From: Branchiostoma lanceolatum
Taxonomy: Eukaryota > Chordata > Leptocardii > Amphioxiformes > Branchiostomatidae
Direction of reading: 5' to 3'
Assembly (NCBI RefSeq): GCF_035083965.1
Contig: NC_089727.1
Location: 12,653,501-12,717,500 of the forward strand
DNA: 64,000 nt
Below the pieces are notes generated by a model, which saw only the letters and a program-made list of their open reading frames with translations, was not told the DNA's origin and did no database searches. This document shows positions 1 through 13,500 of this stretch, one piece after another (position 1 is the stretch's first letter; each line of letters opens with the position of its first letter). The translations under genes were made by a program, and so were the position numbers.

Positions 1-88
1 TGAAGTCTTTGGCATGTTTTAGCACTATCTTCAGTTCTATCACCTTGTTGCGTCACTAACTGTACTGATCGCCCTTTGCCCCCTGCAG

Positions 89-3000
89 GTGAGAAGGAGA
101 AGCCATGTGTGGTTATCCTGGTGAACGACACAGACTACGAGGAGGAGGAGCAGTTCCGCCTGGTCCTGGGCTCCCCATCCAGCGACTCCGCCCTCGCTGC
201 CTCCATCGGGGCTCAGAACGAGACCCTCATCAAGGTCCACGATGAAGAAGACAGTAAGTACAGCCATCTAGACTCTTTTGCAGAGTTTATTTGGAGCTGC
301 TTTGAAAAGGCAATAGAGCAGTTAGTGTAGCGATTGATTGCTGATTGGTACTAACAGGGTGCGAAATACCCGGTTGCGCACTTGCGCAGCGCAACAATAT
401 TTCGGTTGGCGCAACTTATCTCTTAACCCAGGTTGCGCGGTGCGCTACCTGAATTTTGGGCCGGAGAAATCGATTTTGCGGCAATTACTTGACGAAGTAG
501 AAAATAATTGGACCAAGGAAGCTCACACACACGTGTGGTGTGCACATACACTCGCTCTCAGTCTCGTAAATTTTCAAACCAAAAATATAAATCGACCCCC
601 AACTAAACAAGTTAATAAAGTTACCGATACTTTTTCACTCGTTTGCATCCATAGTCAACCTGTTTTAATGTGCCTGAAACGCAAAATTCGTCGGAAAGAG
701 AGCGCGGCTCAGCGCTCGGCTCTTTGCCGCCATGTTGAATTCATCGACTCTCGCTGGATATCGCGTGATTGCGCGAGAGTAATGACGTGTCATCTGCAAT
801 ACCAGCAACAACTGGTAGAGGGCAGTGTTTGAGTTGCTATGTATTTCTATGGGCGAAATGTTGCTGGTGTGCTTTTTTTGGAGCAAAATTAAAAATTGCA
901 GAAGTGGAGATGGAGCCATTTTACTAATAATAAGCTGGGATTTAAAAAATCTTTACTTGGCAACAATGATTATAGAATAAGCAAAGTTGTTAAAATGTTG
1001 TGACAGTGAGATAAAAACTGGATAATGACATAGACTATAATTGTATTTATCTTGTGATTATCATACATGTATATCATTAATAACTCACCTGTGACTTTTT
1101 CAATAAGAAATATAGGTAATTTTATTCCGGGGGCACTTTTATTAGATTTTGAAAATATGCCCAGTAGCAACTTTTATGTGAGGGATGAGAATAATGTACA
1201 GGTACAAGTCCTATTGCAGTGTAACTATTGCAGTGTAACTCTTCCTAGAGCAGAAAAAGCAAAAAGTCTATGGGGGTTGAAAAAAGGATTTATTTGTACT
1301 AAGAAAATAGCTGTGTTACACATGAATTGTATAAGTTTGTTGTGGGTTGTGGTGTTTTATTTACATTGTATATCATTGAATTTTATTTTGAAACAAAAGC
1401 ACATTTAAGCACCAGTTATATTGTTAAAGGCTATGTAATACTATGTAGTACTACTTACAAAATATAATTTCAAGAAATCAGTGAATTTTAGGTGGGGCAA
1501 CCTGAAATTCTGACGGGCAACCTAGCTTTCTACCCAGGTTGCACACCGTGCAACCTGGCTCAAAAAAGTATTTCGCACCCTGTACTAAGATGTACATGCA
1601 GCCTTGGCACTTTTGCTGACATCAAGTCACTGAAGGCTCACTTTTACAGGTTTTCTAGCAATATTGTGTTTAGCTACTCATATCTAAGGCACTCGTATCT
1701 ATCACATGTGATATTACATGCAGCTCTTTGATTGGTACCTTTTAGCTAATGTTGCACCCAGTTTGATATTCAAAGTTTCCATTTTCCTCAGTTGTAATAT
1801 CTATTATTTCTACCCCATAGAACCAATCATTAGGCTGGGCCAGGTGAAGTTCACAGTCAACGAGCCCAAGTTTGATGATGAGTTTGCCATTGTGGAGATC
1901 CCAGTCATCCGAACAGGAGACAGCTCCAAAACCTCCATTGTTCGAGTACACACCAAGGACGGGTCTGCCAAGTCTGGTCTGGACTACCTGCCACTGTCCA
2001 TGGGTAGGTTCCCTTCAATCTTGTGGTAACTTCAAATAAATAGATAAATGAGTCACACTACAGTATCAAATTGAATACCATACATTACAGTTATTGTATG
2101 TAGGCCCAGTTTTATATACTAGTGCTTAATAACAAGTTTAAAAAAAAAATAAAGACACAAATACAAGCCAACACTGTAGTTTTGCCTAACACTTTGCAAG
2201 TAGCAACTGGTTTTTATGACATACCAATTTGGTCCATACCCTTTCTCACAGAGGTGAAGTTTGGGAAGAACGTTACAAAAAGGATCATTGAGGTGGAAGT
2301 CCTTTACGACGGTGAGCGTGAAATGAGAGAATCCTTCACGGTCCTTCTGAAGAACGACAGGAACATGATCGCTGAGACGCGAGACAAGAAGGCGATCATC
2401 TACATCGAAGAGATGAACAGGATGGCGGACGTCACCTTCCCGTCGCCTCCGCAGGTCGTGTCGCTCATGGACTACGACGACATGGCCGACGCTCGCGACA
2501 AACCGGCAGCAGGCTACCCTGTCGTCTGTGTCACTGTGAGTAATCACGGCATTGTTTACTTCTAGTGTTGTCCCAGGATTTATATAGATTATACTGTTTT
2601 TTTTTCAGTGAAAATCGATGTCAAAATTGAAAAGAATTCTTGATACAGTCAAACCTGCCTAGGCGACCACCTTTTCAACGCGACCACCTGGCCATGGCGA
2701 CCGCTTTTTCTCGGTCCCGAAAATTTTCCCCATAGGCACAAGCATTAAGCTGCCTGCCCAAGGCGACCACCCGTCCAACGCGACCGCGACCGCCACGAAT
2801 TGGGACCGCACAGAGCACAGTCCCTGCCCATGGCGGCCGCCTAATTTTCAAGCGTGTGGTGACATCGGATCATTTTGCTGTCGGATTTCACGGAAATGTT
2901 TTCAAGACTTTGAAGGACAAAAATAAGGACAAAAATATATGGAATAGCAATGTTATAGCATCGATTCCTCCATGAAGTGTTTTAATAAAACGTTCCCCCT

Positions 3001-6000
3001 ATAAACATTGTAAAGACAAATGTTTGTGATGTTGTTGTGCCTATCGTAATCTTATAGTTTACCGCAAACTCAGTTCGGTTTAAACTCAATTTTCAGAACG
3101 AATATGTAGTGCATGGCGTCAAAAAGTCAGATTTCACAGAAATTACTATCTATTTCTTGTATTTTCAACAAAAATGTGTCTGTGTCTTACTAAACTCCGC
3201 CAAAATGACTTCGCGGCGGGCAAAACATCGGGCGAGAAATGTTGTTCCTCGGTCCCGACGCCATCTTGGATTTGGGGCGGCCCGGATTTGGCGTACCGCT
3301 GACCTTTCTAAAACACGATGCTTTTGTGTATGAACATTTACGAATACTCTAGTTATTTATGAAGATTAATATTCTTATTTTCTTTTTATTTCCATGAATC
3401 TCACAAACCTTTATTGGACGCTGTGCGTTCTGCTGCACTGACTAATACCTTTCGATGCGGTCGCACAGAGCTTGGCGGCGCGACGAAATCACACCGTTCC
3501 GTTTTCATCTTTAGTTGTCAGATCAAAAACTTTTTGCCCCTTTTATCCAGCGGTCGGCGCCCCAAAAAAGGCTGCGGCCAGCAGGTGTTTTCTAGGGATT
3601 TGTCTTAGGCCTTAAAACTTCGATGATGTGCGTGTGTGTGTGTATTATTCAATGTAACGTGTGAATGCGGGAGGGCGCTGCGAGGCATCGATTTGTAGCC
3701 ATTGTTTTGTAGTCAAAATTATGACAAAAATGTGTTCACGATGTAGCGGCATACAATTATTACAACGATAACGGAAAATGTAATTTTTGTAGGATCTTTC
3801 TGTCAATGAGAATTGAACCTGGCGGGGATCGCGCTGTCTAAATTCACATAATTTTCCATCCATTTACGTTCTGTATTTGAAAACCTCGACCTGGAAACAT
3901 GTGAGTGGAATCCTCTTCATGGCGACCACCTGTCCATCGCGACCATTTTTGCTCGGTCCGCCGGGTGGTCGCCTTGGGCAGGTTTGACTGTATTGCATTT
4001 GATGATAATTAATAGAGAAGGCTTACATTCCTGTTCTTGCTCGTAACTTACTGTTATATCATAATGGAAAACTGCACAATATTCATATTATTGCACTTAT
4101 TCATATTCATCCCTGAAGGCAAATCATTCTACTGAAAAGTACTTGAAATTCTTCTTTTTAAATATTCTGTCTTTTTGGACCTTTCACACTTCTGTTATTT
4201 GACTCTCAGCCTAAACAAAGAAAACATATTTCATCCTTCCACCCTCCAGGCCTGCAATCCCAAGTTCTCTGATTACGACAAGACCGGATCACTCTGTACC
4301 ACCGAGAATATCAACGAAACCCTGACCAGGTACCGTTGGCGAGTGTCAGCCCCGAGCGGCCAGGACGGAGTGACCAATCGGCTGCGAGACGTGGAATCGA
4401 CCACATACTTCACCAGCACGCGGGAGATCACCCTGGACAGCATCTACTTCGGTCCTAACAGTCGTGTGCAGTGTGTGGCTAGAGCAGTGAACGGTGATGG
4501 AGATCCGGGTATGTATTACAACAGCACAGTACATAATGATACCTGTTTCAGCACCAAGGACAGACCCACAGTGGGGATGCTTCTGAGGAGATGGGGGAGG
4601 CACACATTGACAAATTTAGAAAGTGCTGTCTGTTATCAAAGTGCTGTTGTTTCCCCCTTCAGTTATCTGTATATCTACAATCATTCCACTTTTGAATCTG
4701 TCCCAGTATGGCCATGACATGCAACCCCTTAGGCTTTTATAGTTTCAACTCAACTTTAAGGGATCTGTACTCTGTGTATCAGGACATGTCATCTTCAAGC
4801 ATGATTTTGCTGTCATTTCCGTGTTTTCTTTCTCGGCTGCAAATATAGTCTTTGGTCCTCCCCTTTTACATATATTTAACAAACAGTTTCTATTCTAGAG
4901 ATGGTTCACAGTATGAAACTTGAAGAGTATATGAGGGCAATTTTTACTGTGTTGTTCTCACAAAACATTGCCATTTCCTGTCCCAGGTCTGGAGTCCACA
5001 AGTGAGCCTGTGACCATCAGCAGTACAGAGGGTCTGTGTCAGCAGAGGGTGGCTGGAACCATCGGGGCCGATCCTTTCACTGCCAAGATGAGATACACAG
5101 GTAAACACATGTTTAGGTACAATGGTGCCAGGTGAATAGATCTTCAGAGTCACAGATAAAATACAGTTTGTGAAAATCTGATTTCCATTTGCTTGTTTGT
5201 TAGCAAGCAGAGGTTGGATAGGGAGATTGTTGCCTTCTGTCTCTACAGTGCAATGAAGTAAAAAATACAGAAAACAGGTCACCAACATGTATGTTACATT
5301 CTGTCCTCAGGAGCGGAGGACCCTGACCACCCTAACCTGATCCGCCTGTCCGTCACCATGCCCCACATCGACGGGATGCTGCCGGTCATCTCTACTCAGG
5401 AGCTGGCCAACTTCGAGATCACCCTGAGTCAGGACGGCACGCGCATCGGGCTGCACAAGTGCTCCAACCTGCTGGACTATGATGAGGTGGACACCAGGTA
5501 ATGTGCACGTCTGCATATTGCTATTGTAGGATGTTTTGCTTGATATGATGATCAACATGACATTGTGTACATGTATGAATGTCAGTTCATGTTGGGTGAA
5601 ATATTACATGTAGTTGCATCACTGAAACATGAATGCTTAAAAGGTGTTCCTGTTGATATATCAAGACCATTGCAGAAACGTTTTTCTTAAAAGTTCCCTT
5701 TTTCTTAAAAGTTGTAGGAAAAGTTGCTGTAGAATGGTTTGAGATAGGAAAGTCATTTAAGAGGAAACAGCTAAGACTGGAGCCTTATAGGGAGCCAAGT
5801 TTCTCCTCCAAACACATGGTTTATGGAGAAACAATTAGAGATGCTGCAGTACAGATCTTGACTTCATTTCCTTCTTCTTCTTTCAGATATGGTTTCATCA
5901 CTGACGAGACAAAGAACCCAAACATCGTTGGCGAGACGCAGCCGTACCAGTACAGCTCGGGCCTGCGGGGGGAGAAGGCCCTGCGCTTCTACCGTAACCT

Positions 6001-9000
6001 GGACTTGGAGTCCTGTCTGTGGGAGTTTGTGTCGTACTACGACATGTCCGAGCTGCTTACAAGCTGTGGGGGACAGATCGGAACTGACGGACAGGTGAGA
6101 GAAACAATGCTAGCTGTTGTATGTTGAAAAGTTAGATGTGACCAGACATTCAGTGTAATATAACCAGCTACTGCTGCTCCGCGGGCCTGCGAATTCAAAG
6201 CTGGTGTGCTGTGCTGAAGAGCGATTATACCGGCTACATAGTTACAGATGCTTACACACCCACTGCTGCTGTAATGCACTGTACAGTGTTTGCTATGGTG
6301 GAGAGATTGCCAATATTGGATGTCTAACATGTTTGTGTGCTTCCCCCCCAGGTGCTGAACCTGGTGCAGTCCTATGTGACCCTCCGTGTGCCCCTGTATG
6401 TGTCCTACATCTTCCACTCTCCCGCCGCGGTGGGCGGCTGGCAGCACTTCGACCTGCAGTCCCAGCTCAGACTCACGTTTGTGTACGACACCGCCATCTT
6501 GTGGCAGGACGGCATAAGTGCACCTCCAGAGGCACAGCTACAAGGTAGGGTCTCGAGTCTTACTCATTGGGATCTCTCTCTTTATGTTATTGAAGTACTG
6601 AAGCATATATTTGGATGGTTGATGAAGGTTAGACATCCAGGTGATAAGATATGCAAGGTTACAGTCAACTGTAATCTTGAGTGTATATTTGAAAGATTTT
6701 TCTAAGCACACAATAGAATCTGGAAAAGTTGAAATAAATAAAGTGCTGATTGTTCGTATGTTAATTTTTTTGGTAATGTAAGTCACCTTTTTATTCACAA
6801 AATTTTCTACTTGTAGACATTTTTCTGTGTAAAAAGTATAGATGGTGTAAAAAGTAGGTAAAGGTTGATACTTGATGCTCTGTTTAACATGTACCCCCCA
6901 GGTTACCTGTACCCAACTGGCATGCGTATCCGTGAGGACGGGCGTCTGGTCGTCAACTTCAGGACAGAGGCCAGGTTCAGGGGACAGTTTGTCCTGGATC
7001 ATCCAGGTAGGGAATGAAATGTTCAACTTGCAAAACAACTCTTGTTAAGATAGTGACCTCTTCTGTATTTGGGACTATCTGGCCATTTTATAATGGCACC
7101 TTCCTTTTTGATAATGGTCTTACTTATTGTGGTATTACTAGATTGCTTTCCACAGTTTTCATTGTAGTGTTTTGCCTTGTGCTTTTGCTGTACTTTCACT
7201 CAGGCAGTGGCAGGTGGTGTGGTGAATAGTGGATTACCATTTCAGAACCATGGACATAGCATTCCCCATTCTGTGTCATGGCCTGCTGTTTCCAGTGTCG
7301 ATCTAACAAAATTGTTTCTTCACCTAGGAACGCCCTTGACCTCAATGGTGATGTCTGGAGAGAATGATCGTTTGACCTTCACCTTGGAAAACATCCGCAG
7401 CGAGACGACCTTCAACCAGCCCAACCAGGAGTGGGAGTTCACCTCCGACTATGCTGTAAGTCAAATGTTATTCTCTATGAGTATGATATTAATAACTCGT
7501 CAGAACAAGAAAAAGGCACTAGCAAGTAATGCCTTTGATTTCTTAAATTTCCAAATGACTCCTCAGCTACATGTTTTTTGTATGTTTCATTGTCACTATG
7601 GGTTTCATTGTCACATGTACATGTTGACTGAATATGTAGTTTTATCTTAATGCAGGCAAAATATGCTATTGTATTTTCAAGTGATGTCCTTTCTAGAATT
7701 TCGGAAATTTAAAGGAAGAGATGTGAGATTAAACTTCTTAACCTTGATTATAGCAATGTTAGATTGAATATTGTTTATTCAATGTCTTTGCATGTAGGTA
7801 AGAGACTACTCAGGGACGTACCAGATCAAGCTGGTTCCCTGCACCACCACTACTGACCAGACCTACAGCGTGCCGGTCGTCTGCACGCCACGGGAACCTG
7901 TCACCTTCGACATGGACGTGCGCTTCCAACAGGTATGGGAACTACATGTACAGTACATTGTAGATGTCATTCTACAAGGGCATGAAATTCAAGTCATGTT
8001 GGACAAATGGTTTTCAATTATGTACATTGATTATTTCATGCACATTTTTAATGATATTGTTAAATCAATGATTTAGTATAAAGCAATGTTTTTAGTATGA
8101 ATACGGTTTTACCATGTGCTATTTATTCTGAGTAATGTCGATCAGTTACATGTCATTGAAGAATTATTGTGGTATATTGATTCAATTCTCATTAAACCAT
8201 TGTGCACCCCTGCCAGGTGTCGGACCCTGTTGCCACAGAGTTCAGTCTGGACACACAGTTCCACCTGCTGGCTAAGCGCTCCCTCTGGCTGTCTGACGGA
8301 TCCATGGGCTTCGGGCAGGGCAGCGACACCGCTTTCGCTGCAGGTGTGTGACAAACCTCTTCTCAGCTTAGGCTGTTAAGAACAAATTGTTGCTTAAGGA
8401 GAAGGAATTTGGCATCATGTTTTGTGTGCTTTCCCTTTTTACCATTTACCGTTTTGAGTCCTTTAGAGCTGACATTAAGTCTTTGAAGCTATGCTTAGGA
8501 ACAACCACTTTTTGTTCACTTTCACTACACTTATTGATAAGAGAATTGCCCTTGTGTCCAATTGGCAAAATCTTTCAGTCTGGCTAGTCCTTAGCAGTAC
8601 TCCTTGACTGGTTAGGAATGTAATAGTGATCAACGTGTATATATTCAATCCCATCCAGGTGACACCATGTTCGGTCGCATCATGGTGGACCCGGTACAGA
8701 ACCTGGGCGACTCCTTCTTCCTGACCATCGAGAAGGTTTACCTGTGTACGGGGCGCGAGGGCTACGTGCCCAAGTACAGCCCTGATGAGGGCGAGTATGG
8801 ATGTGTGGCCGAGTCTCCCAACCTGCTGCACACCATGAAAGTCGTGGTAAGGGCAGCTTGAACATTGTTGAGCATTGATTCATGTAATTGATTCACGTTG
8901 ACTACTTCATAGTAGAGAAACTAGGAATCGTAGATATAGGAGAGCATTTTCATACATACATAGTCTACTCAAGTTGGAGCATTCACAAAGCTTTTTCATT

Positions 9001-10339
9001 CATGGGAAATTAAAACTGAAGGGAAGGTACATGTGAGAAGGTAACATCTAGTACTCTATTTACACATGTTGTTTGACAAATTTTACAGAATGAAGTCAAA
9101 TTGTATCAAACTGTATAATGGCGGTTTCAGAGACGATCTGGGTAGTTCTATCTAAGAACATGTATACTAGTATATTAAGTATAAGTTTGGTTTTTCCTGT
9201 GTATCCTGCCCATCCTATAGCACAGCTGGTGTCTTTCTTTGTTCAACTTGAAAAGTTAAACAGCTTCTACGCAATTGGCTCCCTAGTAGTTCTCTCTCAT
9301 CCTCACTGAATATTGTTGAACAAATAGCAGTTCAACTATGCATGGTTTTAATTTTATCACTAAATGTACTTTCATGTATATGTATACTGTTGTGTGTTTG
9401 CTGGGTTTACAATGCTGTACCTCCTTTCCACAGGACAAGGGAGCACCGAACACAGTGGTGGAAGAGTGGGGCAGTGTTCCCTTCAACGCGATCCTGGCGA
9501 TCGACGACCCAGCGGCAGCTTCGCTGGCAAACCAGGCGGGGTCTGATGGATTTAGGATGGACGCTACACCTCTGTTCCAGGTTAGGGTTTGAGTTATGTT
9601 GATTGATTGATACACTCCGAAAAGGAAGGAAATATAATGTTTTAATGTTATCACTGCAACTAATGTTACCTCTTCTGCCTTCTTCTTTCTAGCTGAAGTA
9701 TCTTGTCAGAGAGCAACATGAAATGTATCCGAGATATTTTTCCTTTTTGTTTGTTTGTTTGGAAAAGCCAAATTGCTGCCAAATTTAAGGGCAGTTAAAA
9801 TGATACATGGTGATTCTTACTCCACCCTCCAGGTATCCAGTGGAAGGACCTGGTTCATCCATGCCATCTACACCGTCCGCTCCGAGGAAAACCGAAACAG
9901 AGGGCTGAGGAAACGCAGCATCACCATGCACAGCATTGCCGCAGCCAATGAGGAGTTCTCCAACGCCCTACCGCGTCATCGCCGTTCTTCTAACGGAGGC
10001 ACCGCGCCGCCAGAAGAGGTGGAACAAATCGGAAAGGACGGGATGGGCACCAACCTGCACCGTGTGGTCCTGAACTTCACCGCTACGGGACGGTACAACG
10101 AACCTGACGACCAGATCGACATCGCACCTGGAGACGGAAGCTACGACAAGTCGCCCAACGAAAAAGAAAACATGATTCCATACATTCCAATAGCAGCTGT
10201 AATATGCGCTGTAGCCCTGCTTGCTTGTTGTATATTTGCAGTGTGTGCATTCCGCAGGAGGAAAAAGCGCACAGAAACCAAGACAATCACAACGGTTTAT
10301 AACACACCTAGCCAAAACACAGATGCCTCTGAGGTGTGA
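89..10339 (+). CDS. FRAS1/FREM2: FRAS1/FREM2-type extracellular matrix protein, 3' part (partial)
   Basis: Fifteen exons give 975 residues and a stop: 89-253, 1821-2003, 2252-2535, 4250-4508, 4987-5100, 5311-5497, 5887-6094, 6352-6544, 6902-7006, 7328-7455, 7798-7932, 8217-8343, 8659-8846, 9434-9580, 9833-10339. All have GT-AG borders and their phases join without a break. The first three exons read as Calx-beta modules (acidic [10 protein letters not shown], then [10 protein letters not shown] and AIIYIEE). The long middle part matches the C-terminal region shared by FRAS1 and FREM2. Near the end there is a furin-type site (RHRR before SS, about 9976), one membrane helix ([18 protein letters not shown], about 10180-10240), a basic RRRKKR stop-transfer and a tail ending ASEV, a class I PDZ ligand. 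In known family members the tail binds GRIP1 and the ectodomain joins the Fraser complex of basement membranes. The 5' end (CSPG repeats, signal peptide) lies outside the window. FRAS1 and FREM2 cannot be told apart here. Confidence 0.88.
355..1582. mobile_element. Non-autonomous DNA transposon in FREM intron
   Basis: The ends are inverted: CAGGGTGCGAAATAC at 355 and GTATTTCGCACCCTG ending at 1582. Both sides are flanked by the 6-bp direct repeat TACTAA (349-354 and 1583-1588). Just inside each end there are further subterminal repeats built on GGTTGCGC and GGTTGCAC. The element is about 1.23 kb. I found no credible transposase reading frame in it, so it is probably mobilised in trans. CAGGG ends recall hAT elements, but those normally make 8-bp target duplications, so the superfamily is uncertain. 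Confidence 0.8.
2646..3990. mobile_element. Non-autonomous TA-targeting DNA transposon in FREM intron
   Basis: The terminal inverted repeats are CAGTCAAACCTGCC at the left and GGCAGGTTTGACTG at the right, with TA on both outer sides (2644-2645 and 3991-3992). That is the target preference of Tc1/mariner/pogo-like elements. Inside both ends the unit GCGACCACC recurs several times, in opposite orientation at the two ends (about 2664-2830 and 3920-3975). The element is 1345 bp with no convincing transposase frame. It accounts for most of the largest intron in the visible part of the FREM gene (2536-4249). Confidence 0.82.
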
Positions 10340-12179
10340 TAACGGTGTAGGCAAACATATAGGAACATTTCTAAGTAGTTGCAGCTAATTCTAGTTTGCG
10401 TAGCATTGTCGGCTGTATCTTTTTGTAAAAGACAACAATTTTTAAACCGCTTCTATTGTACAATGCTAGGCAAGTGGGTAATAGCACGCTTGAATTTTTT
10501 GTTTGAATGTTTTATTCCAGTTTTTTTGTTGACATTATGCAAGCTTTTAATACATTCAGCCAAACTAAACATATCTAGAAGTACAAATCATGCAATTAGC
10601 TAACGGTGCCACTTGCAGGCACGGTAACAAGATCTTTTGTTGTCAGATGCTGGTATCTTAACCTGGTCCTAAACTTTCATTTTCTTGCTTTTTTTAGTTA
10701 CCAAAACACTGTTAAGGTCAAGATACTCAAGATTCATCTTTGTTGAATGCACAGACAGGTAGTTGACTAATATGAATTTAAATGTATTCATGTACTGATG
10801 ATGAGAAGAAAAATGTAAATTTTTAAGAAAATCTAAGATTGATAACATCCATGAACAACTCTACAGGCAACATAGTGGCCCCCTGGAATTGTAACAAGTT
10901 GATACATAAATGTAACATCATGCAACAAGATTGTACATTGTGTAACATTGTTCTCAGGTAGCTGGCCACTTGCAACAGTCTTTTGAGTTGCCAACGCTGT
11001 GGACAATCTAAGCTTGCAATATTGTCAACTGAAATTTAAATCATGACTAAAAGATTCTGCATCGCAGTGCGAGGGAATTTATGATTATTGTGATTTTTAG
11101 CATAATGTTGTCATTATTAACTTGTGCTTTTTTATGCTCAAGCCAGTCTTTTATATATCTTTTACTGCTTATTGAATATTTGCTTGAAATGTAGACTACA
11201 ATACAGAAAACTTGCACATTCATCGTGTATTTGTGTACTATAAAATCAATGCTGCTGTAATATTACCACAGTATTCATATATGTAGAGCTAGAAACATTA
11301 CGATGTGAATAGGACAATATGCAACTTCGTGGAGCAGGATGTAGTGTTTATATTAAGCAGCAAAATCATCTCCTCTTTAATATGATGTATCACATTTAGG
11401 TAGCAAATCTGCACAGAGTGTTTTATTTTGAACTCAAAGTCTAGATCTAGTTTTGTAGTTTTGTTTGTTTACGTGTCGTTTATTTTGTATGATAAATGTT
11501 TCAGCAAATATGATTGAGATTCTACTATGTGGATCTCCCTATAGATACTAGCTGCCTCTGAGGCACAGGAATGTTTGACTCTTTTGTAATCAACAAACCT
11601 ATGGTGCTATAGTCTTATAATGTACATGTACACTGTGGCATTGGAAGGGTAGTTAATACTACCTACACGGACATAAGTTTTTCCCCTACAGTTAGTTGGC
11701 ATTGTGGGCCACAAAAGCTATCTGAACATCTTTAGCAAGTCATTAAGTTATGAGTTTTACACAGATACTGATCTATCCTAAACTGACAGAAAAGTGAGCA
11801 AGTTTGGGAGACCTGTATCAGAAACCATCATGACAGTATAAAAGTCAAGGGGAATCACTGTACATAAGATTCTAGGAACCCAATTTTGAAGAAATCCGTA
11901 ATTCCTTGTTTTCCATTTTGGCAAACGACTTCAAACAAGTCAAGGAGGGACCCTGTTGTCAGCTACAAGATCAAGGTTGGGCAGTCAAATGGTATTATAT
12001 GGGTAATGTTTAATGATGCAAATCAGATTTCCCATTACCGGTAACCATCATATACTTCACCCTACCTGGGCAGTTTATGAGAGAATAAACTTTGTACTGG
12101 AGTTGACTAACATGTTTGATGGTGTCTTTTCTTTATACCATTTTTAACTTACAGTTACATCTGGTAACCAACTTCTTAA
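10340..12179 (+). other. Probable 3' UTR of the FREM gene
   Basis: This is AT-rich sequence with no long reading frame directly after the FREM stop codon. A canonical AATAAA at 12084-12089 is a possible polyadenylation signal and would give a 3' UTR of about 1.75 kb. I see no other gene here. The 3' end is a guess and would need transcript data. Confidence 0.35.
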
Positions 12180-12480
12180 ATAGCCGCGAAGGGTTGTGAT
12201 TGGGGGTGAAAATTCTGAGTGGACAGAAGTAGTCTCTGGTGCCATGGCATGCCACAGGGCACTAGTCGGCCCATTATTATTGTATATCTACATAAATGAC
12301 TTAGCAGACAATCTCAACTTCGCTGATGATTGTGTCATTTAGAGAAATACTGAAAGAATGACCATGATCATGCACTTCTGCAGGCTGACATTAACATGCT
12401 GGATAAATGGCAAAAAGATTTGCAAATGAATCTACACCCCGACAAATGTCATGTCATGAGACACAAGCACAAGTTATTTG
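12180..12480 (+). pseudogene. Reverse-transcriptase fossil (LINE fragment)
   Basis: Read forward with frameshifts, this stretch resembles the core of a CR1/Jockey-type reverse transcriptase. A segment like RVVIGGENSEW at about 12190 is followed by a decayed VPQG-x-x-LGPLLF block (12240-12290), YINDLADNL (12288-12313), the FADDCVI catalytic box (12317-12340), and then LQADINMLDKWQKDLQMN and PDKCHVM (to about 12460). Stops and frameshifts break it, including a stop just after the FADD box, so it is dead. It is a short piece with neither end of the original element recognisable. Confidence 0.7.
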
Positions 12481-13100
12481 ACTGTAAGGCCACACCAATT
12501 TAATTTGTTGCTTCTCGGATTTTTTCAGAAAAAAAATTGGAGTGACAGGGCGGAGAAAAATAAAAACAAAATTTTTTGTAAATAGTCTTGCGTGAAGATA
12601 AGGGTTTACATAACATAAAGTTCCACAACCTCATACCTTCGCCAAATGATTTTTGACTGACGTATCATGAGTGTTTCTCACCGATTTTAAATCATACCAG
12701 TTGATCATCTTTTCTACCAAATGACAGAAGTTGTCCAAAGTCTTCTGGAGTTATGCTGGTCATTTACATACACACATACAAACGCTACCCAAATTACTGC
12801 CCTCACCCAGCGAGAGCTTGTGTAAATAACAGTCCAGACGTACAGGAGGCTAGACCAAAACTGCTATCATTGCATTGAGTTTAGGAAACACTGAAAACTG
12901 ACAGTGACACAGTATCTGTGACTATGGATTACATTGGGACCAGCTAAAACTATCATACAAGGAACCGTTCAGGAAGGAAGAGGTAACGGAATAGATGTGA
13001 TATCACATAATGGACAGGCATGATACAAAGTGAAACATTAAGAAAACCAGAAGGATGGAGATAACTGTTTGCTTGATCTTCGGTGGCACCCCAACGTTAC
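12481..13100. other. Intergenic stretch beginning with a repeat-end motif
   Basis: No coding potential. The left end carries TAAGGCCACACCAATTT (12484-12500). Similar sequence occurs at 34742-34762 on the same strand and, inverted, at 19598-19616. This suggests the end of a dispersed repeat family. I could not find a matching right end, so the element limits are unknown. Confidence 0.4.
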
Positions 13101-13319
13101 AAAAGTTGGACTAAGGATAGATGAGAACTGAATTGAGTTGGTTTCACTTGTAGTGTTTCACATTAAGCGTCAGGAGACCCGTCCAAAACTACGTGTCTGT
13201 CTGACGTAATTAGTTTTTAGGAAAATGAAAGTTACAACTTTTTTGCAATAAAACCTTGAATCACCAGACTGCACACCTCCTGGGTTCTAGCTGATTCTGT
13301 ATTAATTATCTCAACTGGA

Positions 13320-13500
13320 AGCTGCGATACCTTCACCCTTCACTAGGCAGCGCTTCAGCATGGTCGTGTCACGGTCAGGTGCAGCCCGATTGTGACGGTG
13401 GATGGAGGTCAGCGGCTGCAGTACCTGCACCTGTCACTGGGCGGCGCTTTATTAACACCGTGTTACGTTCAGGTGTGGCCCGTTGAGTTTACGAATATGG
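13320..13500. repeat. Diverged tandem duplication, about 100-bp unit
   Basis: The block with CACTAGGCAGCGCTTCA, GTCGTGTCACGGTCAGGTG and CAGCCCG (about 13338-13390) is echoed by CACTGGGCGGCGCTTTA, CCGTGTTACGTTCAGGTG and TGGCCCG (about 13434-13484). The two copies have diverged. No coding sequence was identified. Confidence 0.5.

Noticed and set aside
338..832. 164-codon frame on + strand
   Set aside because: It lies wholly inside the inverted-repeat transposon, crosses its subterminal repeats and resembles no transposase or other protein.
2122..2251. Extension of a FREM exon to an upstream start codon
   Set aside because: A good acceptor (TTTCTCACAG) ends at 2251 and the upstream residues do not fit a Calx-beta domain; they are intron.
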